Shown here in pieces: positions 33,649 through 43,542 of a stretch of 64,000 nt of DNA. The notes below the pieces were generated by a model that saw only the letters and a list, made by a program, of their open reading frames with translations, had not been told where the DNA came from and made no database searches. The stretch is taken from positions 62,001 to 126,000 of the forward strand of contig DEZK01000013.1 in the NCBI GenBank assembly GCA_002365175.1, in the 5' to 3' direction. This DNA comes from Raskinella chloraquaticus (SeqCode) (GTDB taxonomy: Bacteria; Pseudomonadota; Alphaproteobacteria; Rhizobiales; UBA4765). Within the stretch, counting starts at the first letter, position 1. Each line of letters opens with the position of its first letter. A program made the position numbers and the translations under genes.

Positions 33649-33676
33649 AACCGCTCCTTACCCATTTTTCAAGTTT

Positions 33677-33705
33677 AGAATAAGGGAGTTGGCGCCGGGA
33701 GGCAA
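33677..33705 (-). promoter_or_regulatory. Probable promoter of the dpp-ggt operon
   Basis: On the minus strand TTGCCT (33705-33700) and TATTCT (33682-33677) are 17 bases apart, with a predicted start about 20 bases before the TTG of dppD. The -35 lies within an AGGCAA...TTGCCT inverted repeat downstream of the flhB-like gene. Confidence 0.5.
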
Positions 33706-33717
33706 GCCTGCATTTGC

Positions 33718-34038
33718 CTAAGAGACAGGCAGTCCGCTCGGCTTTTGTTGAGCTTGTGGTGCGGCGGCAGGTATCTTGCCGGCGGCACGCAAGACCGAGT
33801 TGAGTACAATGGCGACGGCCTTGTAGAGTTCAACCGGTATCTGCTGATCAAGCTCGACCTGCGACAGCGCTGCGGCCAGCACCGGATTCTGGTCGATGGA
33901 TATATTGTTCGCTTTCGCCGCCTCGACGATACGGTCAGCCACATGACCTTCGCCCTTGGCGATGACGGTGGGTGCCTTGCCTTTGTTTCGGGCGTAGGCA
34001 AGCGCAACGGCAATCTTGCGGGCTGGCGATTCACTCAT
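33718..34038 (-). CDS. FlhB C-terminal-domain homologue (export switch-like)
   Basis: This 106-residue protein corresponds to the cytoplasmic domain of FlhB/YscU without its membrane part: KIAVALAYARNKGKAPTVIAKGEGHVADRIVEAAKANNISIDQNPVLAAALSQVELDQQIPVELYKAVAIVLNSVL. The NPTH autocleavage motif is absent. Such stand-alone homologues (sometimes called FlhX) occur near a FliK-like gene. It overlaps the FliK-like gene by four bases and is therefore cotranslated. A role in substrate switching of flagellar export is inferred. Confidence 0.87.
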   Translation of the reverse strand: MSESPARKIAVALAYARNKGKAPTVIAKGEGHVADRIVEAAKANNISIDQNPVLAAALSQVELDQQIPVELYKAVAIVLNSVLRAAGKIPAAAPQAQQKPSGLPVS

Positions 34039-35588
34039 GTCTGACGATCCACATAATGACCGCCGCCCTGGTTGGGGCGTTGCGGCTTGCCAAGGCGGGC
34101 TGCGACCTCGCCGATCGGCAGGTCAGCCTTGCGCAGATCGCGCCGCAAATCCGACAGCCCGTCGCGGAGCGCCCTCCCCGTGGTTTCGCGCTCCGCCCAC
34201 AGCGTGGCGCTGACGCCACTGCTCGCATTGCCCGGTTGCCAGGTAATGACCGCGCTGACCGGACCCGCCGGCTCACTGTCAAGCGCAAACCACAGCCGAT
34301 AGGTGGGAAACGCTCCACCAACGCCCGCCGGCTGCGCCTCGCGCTCAACTGCCACCTGCAACGTGGTCGTCTGCTGCCTGATCTGGACGGGAATCTCCAC
34401 GTAATAAGACGTTTGCAGGGTCGGTTGCGATTTCTGATCGCTTGGCACGACCTGGTCACCATGGCGGCTGACGAGTTGCGACAGGCGAATACGCGAGAGG
34501 GCTGCTTCCGTCTGGTCGAGCAGAAGGCTGGCGATCTCGTCGACCTTTGCAGTGGCTGGAATGTCGCCGCTCGCGGGGCGCTGTGCTTCGGGGATTTCAC
34601 CACGATGCGGAGGCGCGAGGCGCTCACTCTGGTCGCGACCGCCGGTCGTGCGGGCAGCGCCTTCAGGCGAAGCTGCCTGTGAGGCTTCAGGCGGAGCGCC
34701 CGGCTCCGCTGCCGTTTGAGCCGAAGGCGCACCCGCTTGCGGCACGAGTTTTGTCAACTGGTCACGCAAACCCAGCAGGACCGCTTTCAGATCAGCGCTG
34801 AGAACAGTTTTGTTATTGCCGCCAGCCAGGGCGTTTTCAAGGAAGACGCCTGAATTGGCGATCGCGTCGATCAGGCCGTTGGTGGTGATACCCTCATCGA
34901 GGCTGATATTCGCCGCAGCCGCCTTGTTCACCGCATCACGCAAGGGAGCGGGCAGATCGCGCGGGCGTTGTTGCAAGGCCACGAGATTAGCAAAAACCGG
35001 GGCCAAAGGACCCTGTTTCGCAACGCTGCTTGAGATTGCCGAGGACAGCGCGGCGTTGAGTGCAGCGGCGACCTCGCCGGTTTGGCCGGTTGTTGGCGGG
35101 GTGGCGGTGACTGGCTGTCGCGCGCGTACTTCGACGACGACGCCGTCATTCTGGGTAACCGTGTTTGATGCGCTCTGAAGCGCCCCGCCCGGTTGCGAAG
35201 CAAGCCCGGCACGCAGGTTCGCGGCACTGCCATCGCCCGCACGCGGCAAGACAAGCGCCGCTGGCGAATTGGCGCCGGTGACGATACGCGCCGCCGGGTC
35301 GACCAGTCGTGGGGGAGCGTTCTCGCCAGCGACCAGGCTCAGGGAAATCTGGCCTGTCGTGCCCAGGATCAGCAGGCGCACTCTCGAGCCAACCGCGACA
35401 TCGGCTTTGGTTGCAATGTCGAGTGCGCCCTGTGCGGTTAAAACCCGCAGCACCCCATCGCCGATGATCTGCTGAACGCGCGCATCGAGCGTGCGACCGT
35501 CTACCAGGGTCAGCGGAAGCGATCCGCTCACCAGCGATCCAAGCGCTGATTGCTGGGCGGCGATCTGGGCTGTGGAAATTTCAGCCAC
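34035..35588 (-). CDS. FliK-like hook-length control protein
   Basis: This 517-residue protein has a low-complexity Ala/Gln/Pro-rich middle (about 280-330) and a C-terminal FliK-type domain (about 385-500: TSYYVEIPVQIRQQTTTLQVAVEREAQ...YRLWFALDSEPAGPVSAVITWQPGNASSGVSATLWAERETTGRALRDGLSDLRRDLRKADL). FliK secretes itself, measures hook length and acts on FlhB. The start is a GTG with GGGAGA upstream. No other flagellar genes lie in the window. Confidence 0.8.
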   Translation of the reverse strand: MAEISTAQIAAQQSALGSLVSGSLPLTLVDGRTLDARVQQIIGDGVLRVLTAQGALDIATKADVAVGSRVRLLILGTTGQISLSLVAGENAPPRLVDPAARIVTGANSPAALVLPRAGDGSAANLRAGLASQPGGALQSASNTVTQNDGVVVEVRARQPVTATPPTTGQTGEVAAALNAALSSAISSSVAKQGPLAPVFANLVALQQRPRDLPAPLRDAVNKAAAANISLDEGITTNGLIDAIANSGVFLENALAGGNNKTVLSADLKAVLLGLRDQLTKLVPQAGAPSAQTAAEPGAPPEASQAASPEGAARTTGGRDQSERLAPPHRGEIPEAQRPASGDIPATAKVDEIASLLLDQTEAALSRIRLSQLVSRHGDQVVPSDQKSQPTLQTSYYVEIPVQIRQQTTTLQVAVEREAQPAGVGGAFPTYRLWFALDSEPAGPVSAVITWQPGNASSGVSATLWAERETTGRALRDGLSDLRRDLRKADLPIGEVAARLGKPQRPNQGGGHYVDRQT

Positions 35589-35677
35589 GCGGTTCTCCCA
35601 TATGATTCGCTCAATTATTATCGTTTATTCAGCAAAATTCTCCTAATCTGATCATTAAAATGGAAGATAAACAGCAA

Positions 35678-37498
35678 TTAGAGATGGGCGCGCGCGGCAT
35701 CGACAAGTCGCAACTGCACGCGCTCGCGCCCCTGCCAGCGATTGAGCGACAAATGGCCTGCGGCATGGATCGTCTTGCCGCGTGAGGCGAGCAGAAAATC
35801 GCCCAGCGACGAACCGACGGCGCGGAAGGCGATCGCCGAAATCTCGCTCCCATCGCCGGTGGCTAATGTGGCGCGGATATGCTGGGTGCCGACGATATCA
35901 GCGTAGCGCACGCGATGGGCGGGAAAGGCCAGCAAGGGCTCAGGTCGCGCCGTGCCGAAGGGTCCGGCCCGCGCCAGCTCATGCACAAAGGGGACGGTGG
36001 CGCTCGCAGCCGACATCGCCGCGTCAAAATGCCGTTCGCGTGTGCTGCGCGCCTGTTCGACGGCGGATCGTAACGCACCCACAAGATAGCCACGAAAATC
36101 GCCAAGCCGTGAGGCATCGAGCGTCACGCCGGCGGCCATGGCGTGCCCGCCTCCCTTGATGAGGATACCCTCACCCACCGCATGGCGGACAACCCGACCA
36201 AGATCGACGCCTGCAATCGAGCGACCGGAGCCGGTGGCAACGCCCTGACGAACGGCAAGCGCAAAGGCGGGACGTTCGAATTTTTCCTTGAGGCGGGCGG
36301 CGATCAGGCCAAGCACGCCCGGATGCCAATCAGGAGCACTAGCGACCACGACCGGCGGCCCCTCGCCCATGCCGATCGCCGCACTCGTCTCGTCGACGGC
36401 TTCGGCCACCGCCTGCTGCTCGATGAGCTGGCGCTCGCGATTAAGCCGGTCAAGTTCACCCGCAATCCGCGCGCACTCTTCTTCTTCGTTGCTCATCAAC
36501 AGTCTGCAGCCGAGGCCGGCGTCGCCGATGCGCCCGCCGGCGTTGATCCGTGGCCCCAGAACGAAACCGAGATGGAAACTTTCGACCGGGCCATCGATAT
36601 GACCAGCACCAATCAACGCGCGCAGGCCGGGCTGAGGCTGACGGTTCAAGATTTCAAGACCACGGACGACAAGAGCGCGGTTAAGACCGAGCAACGGCAC
36701 GACATCAGCGATGGTCGCGAGGGCGACGATATCGAGCAGGCGTAGCAGGTCGAACTCGGCCTTGTCCTGAGTGAAAAAACCGCGTTGGCGCAGGCAACGA
36801 TTAATGGCAACAGCGGCGATAAAAGTGACGCCGGCAGCGCATAGATGCCCGAGGCCTGATAGATCATCCTGGCGATTGGGATTGACCAGCGCGAAGGCAG
36901 GCGGCAACGCGGCGTCGCTTTGATGATGATCGAGCACAATCGTCTCGGCGCCAAGCGCGTTGGCGCGGGAAATCGCCTGATGGCTCATCGTGCCGCAATC
37001 GAGCAGAACGATCAGGCGAAAGCCATCGCCGACGAAATGATCCATGATGGCATCCGTCGGGCCATAGCCCTCGGTGATGCGGTCGGGGATATGAATGCGA
37101 TGGGGCACGTCATAGGCAGCAAGAAGGCGGCCAAGGACAGCGCAAGATGAGGCGCCGTCGACATCATAATCACCAAACAGCGCTACCGGGTCGCGAGCCA
37201 TGATCGCCTGGGCAAGCCGCTCGGCCGCCTTGTCCATGTCGGTCAGCGTCGAGGGGTCGGGCATCAGCCGCCGCAACGTCGGCTCCAAGGCATCCTCGAC
37301 ATCATCAATACCCGTGCCACGACCTGCAAGAACGCGAGCGAGGATATCCGACAGATCGTGTCGTTGTGCGATCGTCGCGGCGATCAGGCGCTCACGCGCG
37401 TTCAGACGGTCGCGCCACGCATGCGCGGTCGCGGAGACAGCGACACCGAGAAAATCGGCGTCTAGCTCCACCATCGCCGCCACGGTTGATAGCGGCAA
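35678..37498 (-). CDS. recJ: Single-stranded-DNA-specific exonuclease RecJ
   Basis: This 606-residue protein has the DHH motifs VALFGDYDVDGASSCAVL (about 107), LIVLLDCGTMSHQAI, TIVLDHHQSDAALPPAFALVNPN and GHLCAAGVTF. The DHHA1 segment is ILIKGGGHAMAAGVTL (about 445), with a C-terminal OB fold. It degrades single-stranded DNA 5' to 3' in recombination and mismatch repair. It lies downstream of glpX with almost no gap, the usual Hyphomicrobiales order. Confidence 0.96.
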   Translation of the reverse strand: MPLSTVAAMVELDADFLGVAVSATAHAWRDRLNARERLIAATIAQRHDLSDILARVLAGRGTGIDDVEDALEPTLRRLMPDPSTLTDMDKAAERLAQAIMARDPVALFGDYDVDGASSCAVLGRLLAAYDVPHRIHIPDRITEGYGPTDAIMDHFVGDGFRLIVLLDCGTMSHQAISRANALGAETIVLDHHQSDAALPPAFALVNPNRQDDLSGLGHLCAAGVTFIAAVAINRCLRQRGFFTQDKAEFDLLRLLDIVALATIADVVPLLGLNRALVVRGLEILNRQPQPGLRALIGAGHIDGPVESFHLGFVLGPRINAGGRIGDAGLGCRLLMSNEEEECARIAGELDRLNRERQLIEQQAVAEAVDETSAAIGMGEGPPVVVASAPDWHPGVLGLIAARLKEKFERPAFALAVRQGVATGSGRSIAGVDLGRVVRHAVGEGILIKGGGHAMAAGVTLDASRLGDFRGYLVGALRSAVEQARSTRERHFDAAMSAASATVPFVHELARAGPFGTARPEPLLAFPAHRVRYADIVGTQHIRATLATGDGSEISAIAFRAVGSSLGDFLLASRGKTIHAAGHLSLNRWQGRERVQLRLVDAARAHL

Positions 37499-38494
37499 TC
37501 ACGCATCGTCGAATTTATCAAACAGGCGATGCTGCCCTTCGACGTAGCGGATGGTGCGGGTGGCAGCGCGCATCACCACGGAGTGGGTGGTGATCAGATC
37601 ATGGCCGAAATGCACACCACGAAGGAAATTGCCGTCAGTGACGCCGGTTGCCGCAAACACGACATCGCCGCGCGCCATGTCGCCCATGGCGTATTTCCGC
37701 TGCGGATCCTCGATTCCCATCTTGCGGGCGCGGGCACGCTTTTCCTCACTGTCAAGGATCAGCCGCCCTTGCATCTGGCCGCCAATGCAACGCAGGGCTG
37801 CGGCTGCCAGAACGCCCTCAGGTGCGCCACCGATACCGATATAGATATCAATTCCGGTAGTGCGCGGATCGGTCGTGTGAATGACGCCGGCGACATCGCC
37901 ATCGCCAATGAGACGGATAGCTGCTCCAGTCGAGCGCACTTCGGCAATCAGCTTGGCGTGGCGTGGCCGGTCCATGATACAGGCCGAAATATCGCTTGGC
38001 GCCACTCCCTTGGCTTTCGCGAGCGCGATAATGTTGTCGATGGGCGAGCGATCAAGGTCGATCGTCCCTTCGGGATACCCCGGACCAATCGCGATCTTGT
38101 CCATATAGACGTCGGGAGCGTTGAGAAGGCCGCCTTCTTCCGTCAGCGCGATCACGCACAGCGCGTTTGGCAAATTCTTGGCGCAGATCGTCGTCCCCTC
38201 CAACGGGTCGAGGGCAATATCGACCTTGGGTCCCTCTCCGGTTCCGACCTTTTCGCCGATATAGAGCATCGGCGCTTCATCGCGCTCTCCCTCGCCGATG
38301 ACGACGGTACCTGAAATCGGCAGACGGTTCAGCTCGCGGCGCATCGCCACAACGGCTGCCTGGTCCGCGTCCTTTTCGACGCCGCGCCCGCGCAAGCGCG
38401 CCGACGAGACGGCCGCGCGCTCGGTGACCCGCACCAGTTCCATCGACAGCGCCCGGTCGAGGACGGCAAGCGGACGATTATCTGACGGCAACAT
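37499..38494 (-). CDS. glpX: Class II fructose-1,6-bisphosphatase
   Basis: This 331-residue GlpX-type enzyme contains VVIGEGERDEAPMLYIGEKVG, KVDIALDPLEGTTICAKNLPNA and FAATGVTDGNFLRGVHF. The acidic metal ligands are in GEGERDEAP and DPLEGT. It hydrolyses fructose-1,6-bisphosphate in gluconeogenesis. ATG 38494 has GGGGAG eight bases upstream; a TTG five codons earlier is inside that site. It follows hom in the same operon. Confidence 0.95.
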   Translation of the reverse strand: MLPSDNRPLAVLDRALSMELVRVTERAAVSSARLRGRGVEKDADQAAVVAMRRELNRLPISGTVVIGEGERDEAPMLYIGEKVGTGEGPKVDIALDPLEGTTICAKNLPNALCVIALTEEGGLLNAPDVYMDKIAIGPGYPEGTIDLDRSPIDNIIALAKAKGVAPSDISACIMDRPRHAKLIAEVRSTGAAIRLIGDGDVAGVIHTTDPRTTGIDIYIGIGGAPEGVLAAAALRCIGGQMQGRLILDSEEKRARARKMGIEDPQRKYAMGDMARGDVVFAATGVTDGNFLRGVHFGHDLITTHSVVMRAATRTIRYVEGQHRLFDKFDDA

Positions 38495-38521
38495 GGCACA
38501 ACTCCCCAATGCGCACAGGCA

Positions 38522-39835
38522 TTACAGTTTTTCGATACGGATCATTTGCGGCGGACCAACGATATGGCCGTCACGTTCAATGGCTTCCAACGCCTGGCGA
38601 ATTGCGGCCTCGGTCGTTTCGTAAGTGATCAATATGACAGGCTGTGGCTCGTCAATGGGGGCACCTTCGCGCCCTGCCCGTCCACGCTGGACGATCGATT
38701 CAAGTGAAATGCGCGCTTCGGCCATGCGGGTGGCGATGGCGGCAAAGGCGCCCGGACGGTCGTTTACCGCCAGGCGCACGTAGTAGCCGCCTTCATGAGC
38801 CCGCATTTCCGCCTGCTCGTAAGGGCGCATGAGTTTCGCAGGACGCCCGAAGGGCGGCGTTATGATCCCGCGCGCCACATCGACAATATCGGCCAGAACA
38901 GCGGATGCGGTTGCCTCTCCGCCGGCGCCAGGCCCCACCAGCAACAGGGTGCGGACAAGATCGCCATCGATGGAGACCGCGTTGAGAACGCCGTCCACCT
39001 GGGCGATTGCCGCCTTGGCCGGCACCATGGTTGGATGCACGCGCTGTTCGATGCCACTATCGGTGCGCCGCGCCACACCCAACAGCTTGATGCGGTAGCC
39101 AAGATCAGCGGCGGCCTTGATGTCAGCACTGGTGATCGAGCGGATGCCTTCGACGTAAACCGCTTCAGGCGCAATCCGCGTACCGAAGGCAAGACTGGCG
39201 AGGATCGCCAGCTTGTGGGCGCTGTCATGGCCGTCGATATCGAAACCAGGATCAGCTTCGGCATAGCCCAGCGCCTGGGCGGCGGCGAGGCATTCGCCAA
39301 AGCTCAGCCCGTCACTCTCCATCCGCGTCAGGATATAGTTGCACGTGCCGTTCAGAATGCCGACAACGCGACGCGGGTGGTTGCCAACGAGCCCTTCGCG
39401 CAGCGTCTTGATGATCGGCACGCCGCCGGCAACGGCAGCCTCAAACGCAAGCGAGACATTTGATTGCTCCGCAAGCGCTGCCAGTTCAAGCCCATGGGCG
39501 GCAATGAGGGCTTTATTGGCAGTGACAACCGGCTTTTTTGCATTGAGCGCGGCGCGCACCGTGTCGTGGGCCACACCTTCCGCCCCGCCGATCAGTTCAA
39601 CGACCATATCGACGCCGGGGGCGTTGGCGAGGGCCACAGGATCATCGAACCAGCGCACGAGCGAAGTGTCGAAACTGCGCGGAAGCGACTGATCGCGGCC
39701 GCTAACCGCACGCACCGCGAGCGAGGCTCCAGCGCTTTCAGCCAGGCGTTCACGATTGCTCATGAGAAGACGCGCAACTGCGGCACCTACTGTGCCGATA
39801 CCGGCGATGCCGATGCCGATTTCCTTGCGCGCCAT
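38522..39835 (-). CDS. hom: Homoserine dehydrogenase
   Basis: This 437-residue protein has the Rossmann motif IGIAGIGTVGAAVARLL, the catalytic region GTCNYILTRMESDGLSFGECLAAAQALGYAEADPGFDIDGHDSAHKLAILASLAFG, and a C-terminal ACT domain (YVRLAVNDRPGAFAAIATRMAEARISLESIVQRG, about 350-385). It reduces aspartate semialdehyde to homoserine for threonine and methionine synthesis, with feedback probably through the ACT domain. It starts 12 bases after the aminotransferase stop. Confidence 0.96.
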   Translation of the reverse strand: MARKEIGIGIAGIGTVGAAVARLLMSNRERLAESAGASLAVRAVSGRDQSLPRSFDTSLVRWFDDPVALANAPGVDMVVELIGGAEGVAHDTVRAALNAKKPVVTANKALIAAHGLELAALAEQSNVSLAFEAAVAGGVPIIKTLREGLVGNHPRRVVGILNGTCNYILTRMESDGLSFGECLAAAQALGYAEADPGFDIDGHDSAHKLAILASLAFGTRIAPEAVYVEGIRSITSADIKAAADLGYRIKLLGVARRTDSGIEQRVHPTMVPAKAAIAQVDGVLNAVSIDGDLVRTLLLVGPGAGGEATASAVLADIVDVARGIITPPFGRPAKLMRPYEQAEMRAHEGGYYVRLAVNDRPGAFAAIATRMAEARISLESIVQRGRAGREGAPIDEPQPVILITYETTEAAIRQALEAIERDGHIVGPPQMIRIEKL

Positions 39836-39846
39836 GGAACGGACCT

Positions 39847-41064
39847 TCAGCGGTGGGCGGCGAGCGAAACGACGTTGTGCAACGTCTTGTCGGCGCCGGC
39901 GAGGAAACGCTTGATGCTGCGGGCCGCCTGACGGATACGCTGCTCGTTTTCAACCAGGGCGATGCGCACATGCTCATCGCCATGCTCGCCGAACCCGACA
40001 CCAGGCGCGACCGCCACGTCAGCCTTTTCCACCAGCAGCTTGGAGAATTCGAGACTGCCTATTTCACGAAAAGCTGGAGGAATCGGAACCCAGGCAAACA
40101 TCGAGGCTGCGGGCGGAGGAACCTCCCAGCCGGCGCGCCCGAAACTCTCAACCAGCACGTCACGGCGGCGATGGTAGACGCCGCGCATCTCGTCGATGCA
40201 CTCCTCGCCACCGTTGAGCGCGGCAGCTGCCGCAATCTGGATTGGTGCGAAGGCGCCGTAATCGAGGTAGGATTTGACGCGCGCCAGCGCGCCGATCAAC
40301 CGTTCATTGCCAACCGCAAATCCCATGCGCCAGCCCGGCATGGAAAACGTCTTTGACAGCGAGGTGAATTCAACCGCAACATCCATGGCGCCCGGCACCT
40401 GCAGGACGGAAGGCGGTGGCGCGCCCTCGAAGTAGATTTCGGCATAAGCCAGATCCGACAGGACAAAGATGTCATGCTTTTTGGCGAAGGCAACGACTTC
40501 TCGGTAAAAATCAAGATCAGCGACCGCTGCAGTCGGATTGGCGGGATAACACAGAATGACGGCAATCGGCTTGGGGATTGAATGGCGCACAGCGCGGTCC
40601 ATGGCGCGCAGCAATTCATCGCCCGGCTCGGCTGGCAGCGAGCGGATGACGCCACCTGACATGATGAAACCGAACGCATGAATGGGATAGGTGGGATTGG
40701 GGCACAGCACGACATCGCCCGGCGAGGTGATCGCCTGGGCGAGGTTGGCAAAGCCTTCCTTGGAGCCCAGCGTTGCAACGATCTCGGTCTCGGGATTGAG
40801 ACGGACACCGAAACGACGGTCATAATAGGCTGCCTGCGCCTTGCGCAGCCCGGGAATGCCCTTTGACATTGAATAGCGGTGGGTGCGCGGATCCTCGACG
40901 CTTTGCACCAATTTCTGGACGATATGGGCAGGCGTGGCGAGGTCAGGATTGCCCATGCCAAGGTCGATGATGTCAGCACCGCGGTCGCGGGCATGCTTCT
41001 TCAGCTTGTTGACCTGTTCGAAGACGTAGGGCGGGAGACGTCTGATGCGATGAAATTCGCTCAT
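39847..41064 (-). CDS. PLP-dependent class I/II aminotransferase
   Basis: This 405-residue fold-type I aminotransferase begins MSEFHRIRRLPPYVFEQVNKLKKHARDRGADIIDLGMGNPDLATP. The PLP lysine is K238 in TSLSKTFSMPGWRMGF, and PANPT and SDLAYAEIYF are present. It resembles the AlaC/YfbQ and LL-diaminopimelate aminotransferase-like group next to hom in Rhizobiales; alanine or a branched 2-oxoacid may be the amino partner. ATG 41064 is chosen because upstream in-frame sequence is not conserved in character. Confidence 0.9.
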   Translation of the reverse strand: MSEFHRIRRLPPYVFEQVNKLKKHARDRGADIIDLGMGNPDLATPAHIVQKLVQSVEDPRTHRYSMSKGIPGLRKAQAAYYDRRFGVRLNPETEIVATLGSKEGFANLAQAITSPGDVVLCPNPTYPIHAFGFIMSGGVIRSLPAEPGDELLRAMDRAVRHSIPKPIAVILCYPANPTAAVADLDFYREVVAFAKKHDIFVLSDLAYAEIYFEGAPPPSVLQVPGAMDVAVEFTSLSKTFSMPGWRMGFAVGNERLIGALARVKSYLDYGAFAPIQIAAAAALNGGEECIDEMRGVYHRRRDVLVESFGRAGWEVPPPAASMFAWVPIPPAFREIGSLEFSKLLVEKADVAVAPGVGFGEHGDEHVRIALVENEQRIRQAARSIKRFLAGADKTLHNVVSLAAHR

Positions 41065-41171
41065 CCTGCTTAACCGATCTGTTCGTGACGGGAGCATCAG
41101 CGAAACGCGCCGATTCCTCCCTGCATTCGAAGGCTTACCCCCTGCGCAGACCCCCTGCCAAGGGAATTTTG

Positions 41172-41564
41172 TCAATAAACCTGGTTTTGAAAATCTGCCG
41201 GCAGGTTTGGATTTTTCTTCACCGCCGTTGCCGGCTGTGGTGGCGGAGGGAGAGGAAGGGGCTTGTCAACCGGCGAGGTTGCCAGTGTTTTGACGCGGGC
41301 GCGGGCCGCGAGCAATTCCTGCTCGATGGTCTGGCGCTCGGCAATCGACAGATCGGGCACCGGCAATGGCGGCGTCACACCAACGGGAATAAAACCGCCA
41401 GGGCGGACGGTCTCGGCGCTGCGAACATCGGACGTTGGCGTGATGCCGCTGTCAACGATCGCCCGACCCGTACGCCCGGGCGAGGAGCAGCCGCCAGCGC
41501 CGGCAAGCGCAAGGATGAGAGCCACAATTGTGAAATGTATGCTCACAGGTGATCTCTTGGTCAT
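41172..41564 (-). CDS. Putative lipoprotein of unknown function
   Basis: This 130-residue protein has a lipoprotein-type signal (VALILALAGAGGCSSPG), with Cys26 as the likely lipidated residue. A proline-rich, probably unstructured C-terminus includes PLPLPPPPQPATAV. A central helical segment (LSIAERQTIEQELLAARARVKTLA) could form a coiled coil. I do not recognise a family with an established function. It starts back to back with the divergent phaC region. Confidence 0.7.
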   Translation of the reverse strand: MTKRSPVSIHFTIVALILALAGAGGCSSPGRTGRAIVDSGITPTSDVRSAETVRPGGFIPVGVTPPLPVPDLSIAERQTIEQELLAARARVKTLATSPVDKPLPLPPPPQPATAVKKNPNLPADFQNQVY

Positions 41565-41711
41565 ATGAATGACATTGCCGCAATGATTGATGGGAAGCCG
41601 GACAAGGGGCCAGTGACGCGCATTATTCCCGTTTTTTTTATCCCGAAGGTGTTTATGATGTGGCCAGGAAACGACCAGGGTCGGAACAAGACTTTTTCAT
41701 CGAGTGCTCAT

Positions 41712-43529
41712 ATGGCCGATAAAGATAAAATTCCAGCCAATGGCCTGGAATCCGCAGTTGTTCTACCTGATCCGGAGACGATGGCGCGTAATTTCGCGTT
41801 GATGTATGAGGAATACGGCAAGGCCATGTCTGCCTTCCTGGCACCGCGCGAGGAGGGAAAAGCACCTCTCAGCATGCCTGACGAGAGCACTGAAATTGTA
41901 AAAACTCTCGGAAAAGTTGCAGAAAGCTGGCTGTCTGATCCCCAGCGTGCGGTTCAGGCGCAAAGCGAGCTTTGGCAGGGTGTCATCGCCCTGTGGGCGG
42001 CTTCGACCAACAGGATGATCGGTCAGCCGGCAGACGTTGTGGCGCAGCCCGCTGCCGATGACAAGCGCTTCAAGGACCCCGACTGGACGAACAATGTCTA
42101 TTTCGACTTCACCAAGCAGCTTTATCTGTTGACCACGCGCTGGGCGGAGCATCTGGTCAAGGACGCCGATGGGCTCGACGAGCACACGCGCCACAAGGCC
42201 GAATTTTATATCCGCCAGATCGGCGCAGCGATGTCGCCTTCCAATTATCTGATGACAAACCCCGAGGTGATGAAGGAAACCCTGGCGTCAAACGGCGAAA
42301 ATCTGGTGCGTGGCATGCGCATGCTGGCCGAGGACATGAAAGCCGGCCATGGTGATCTGCGCATCAGGCAATCGGACCCCAACACCTTTGAGGTTGGCAA
42401 GAATTTGGCACTGACGCCTGGAAAGGTCATCTTCCAGGATGATTTGATGCAGCTCCTGCAATACAGCCCGACGACGCCGCAGGCATTGCGCACACCGGTG
42501 CTGATCGTGCCGCCATGGATCAACAAATTCTACGTCCTCGACCTCAACCCCGAGAAATCCTTCATCCGCTGGATGGTTGACCAGGGGCTCACGGTGTTTT
42601 GTATTTCATGGGCCAATCCGGACGAGCGACTGGCGCAGAAATCCTTCGAGGATTACATGCGCGAGGGCATTTTCGCCGCCTGTCAGGCGATCGAACTGGC
42701 GACCGGCGAGCCGCGCGTTCATGCCATGGGCTATTGCGTGGGCGGGACGCTGTTGTCGGTGGCACTTGGCTATGCGGCAGCCATGCAGGATGACCGCTTC
42801 GCGTCCGCCGCGCTGCTGACGACACAGGTTGATTTCACCCATGCGGGTGATCTCAAAGTGTTCGTCGACGAGGAGCAATTGCAGGCGCTCGAGGAATCGA
42901 TGAGCCATCGCGGCTACCTGGAAGGCCGGCGCATGGCGAACGCCTTCAACATGTTGCGCGCCAACGATCTGATTTGGCCCTACATCGTCAATAATTACCT
43001 TAGAGGGAAAGCGCCACTTCCTTTCGACCTGCTGCACTGGAACGCTGATTCCACCCGCATGCCGGCGGCCAATCACGCCTTCTACATGCGCAATTGTTAT
43101 CTTGAGAACCGCCTCAGCCGCGGCCAGATGATGATCGGTGGCAAAATGCTCGATCTGAAGAAAGTCATGACGCCGATCTACAATCTGGCGACGCGTGAGG
43201 ATCACATTGCACCGCCGCGCTCGGTCTTCCTCGGATCATCGACATTTGGCGGGCCGGTTGATTTCATTCTTGCCGGATCGGGCCACATCGCCGGCGTCGT
43301 CAATCCTCCCGATCGCAACAAGTACCAGTTCTGGACGGGCGGGCCCGCCACCGGCCAGTTGGATGATTGGGTGAAGACCGCAAATGAGCATGCCGGTTCA
43401 TGGTGGCCGCACTGGAAGTCCTGGATATCGGAAAAGACGCCGGACCTCGTCAAGGCGCGTATTCCCGGCAAAGGAAAACTGAAAGCAATCGAGGATGCGC
43501 CGGGCTCCTACGTCAAGGTGCGCGATTAA
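41712..43529 (+). CDS. phaC: Class I polyhydroxyalkanoate synthase
   Basis: This protein of about 605 residues contains the PHA-synthase lipase box GYCVGGTLL with nucleophile Cys342. Also present are TPVLIVPPWINKFYVLDLNPEKSFIRWMVDQGLTVFCISWANPD, NADSTRMPAANHAFYMRN (catalytic-Asp region) and GSGHIAGVVNPP (catalytic His). It polymerises 3-hydroxyacyl-CoA into storage polyester granules. The reading frame is open back to 41565. ATG 41712 (MADKDKIPANG) or ATG 41655 (better ribosome-binding site) are both possible starts. Confidence 0.95.
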   Translation: MADKDKIPANGLESAVVLPDPETMARNFALMYEEYGKAMSAFLAPREEGKAPLSMPDESTEIVKTLGKVAESWLSDPQRAVQAQSELWQGVIALWAASTNRMIGQPADVVAQPAADDKRFKDPDWTNNVYFDFTKQLYLLTTRWAEHLVKDADGLDEHTRHKAEFYIRQIGAAMSPSNYLMTNPEVMKETLASNGENLVRGMRMLAEDMKAGHGDLRIRQSDPNTFEVGKNLALTPGKVIFQDDLMQLLQYSPTTPQALRTPVLIVPPWINKFYVLDLNPEKSFIRWMVDQGLTVFCISWANPDERLAQKSFEDYMREGIFAACQAIELATGEPRVHAMGYCVGGTLLSVALGYAAAMQDDRFASAALLTTQVDFTHAGDLKVFVDEEQLQALEESMSHRGYLEGRRMANAFNMLRANDLIWPYIVNNYLRGKAPLPFDLLHWNADSTRMPAANHAFYMRNCYLENRLSRGQMMIGGKMLDLKKVMTPIYNLATREDHIAPPRSVFLGSSTFGGPVDFILAGSGHIAGVVNPPDRNKYQFWTGGPATGQLDDWVKTANEHAGSWWPHWKSWISEKTPDLVKARIPGKGKLKAIEDAPGSYVKVRD

Positions 43530-43542
43530 AGCAAGGTGACCC

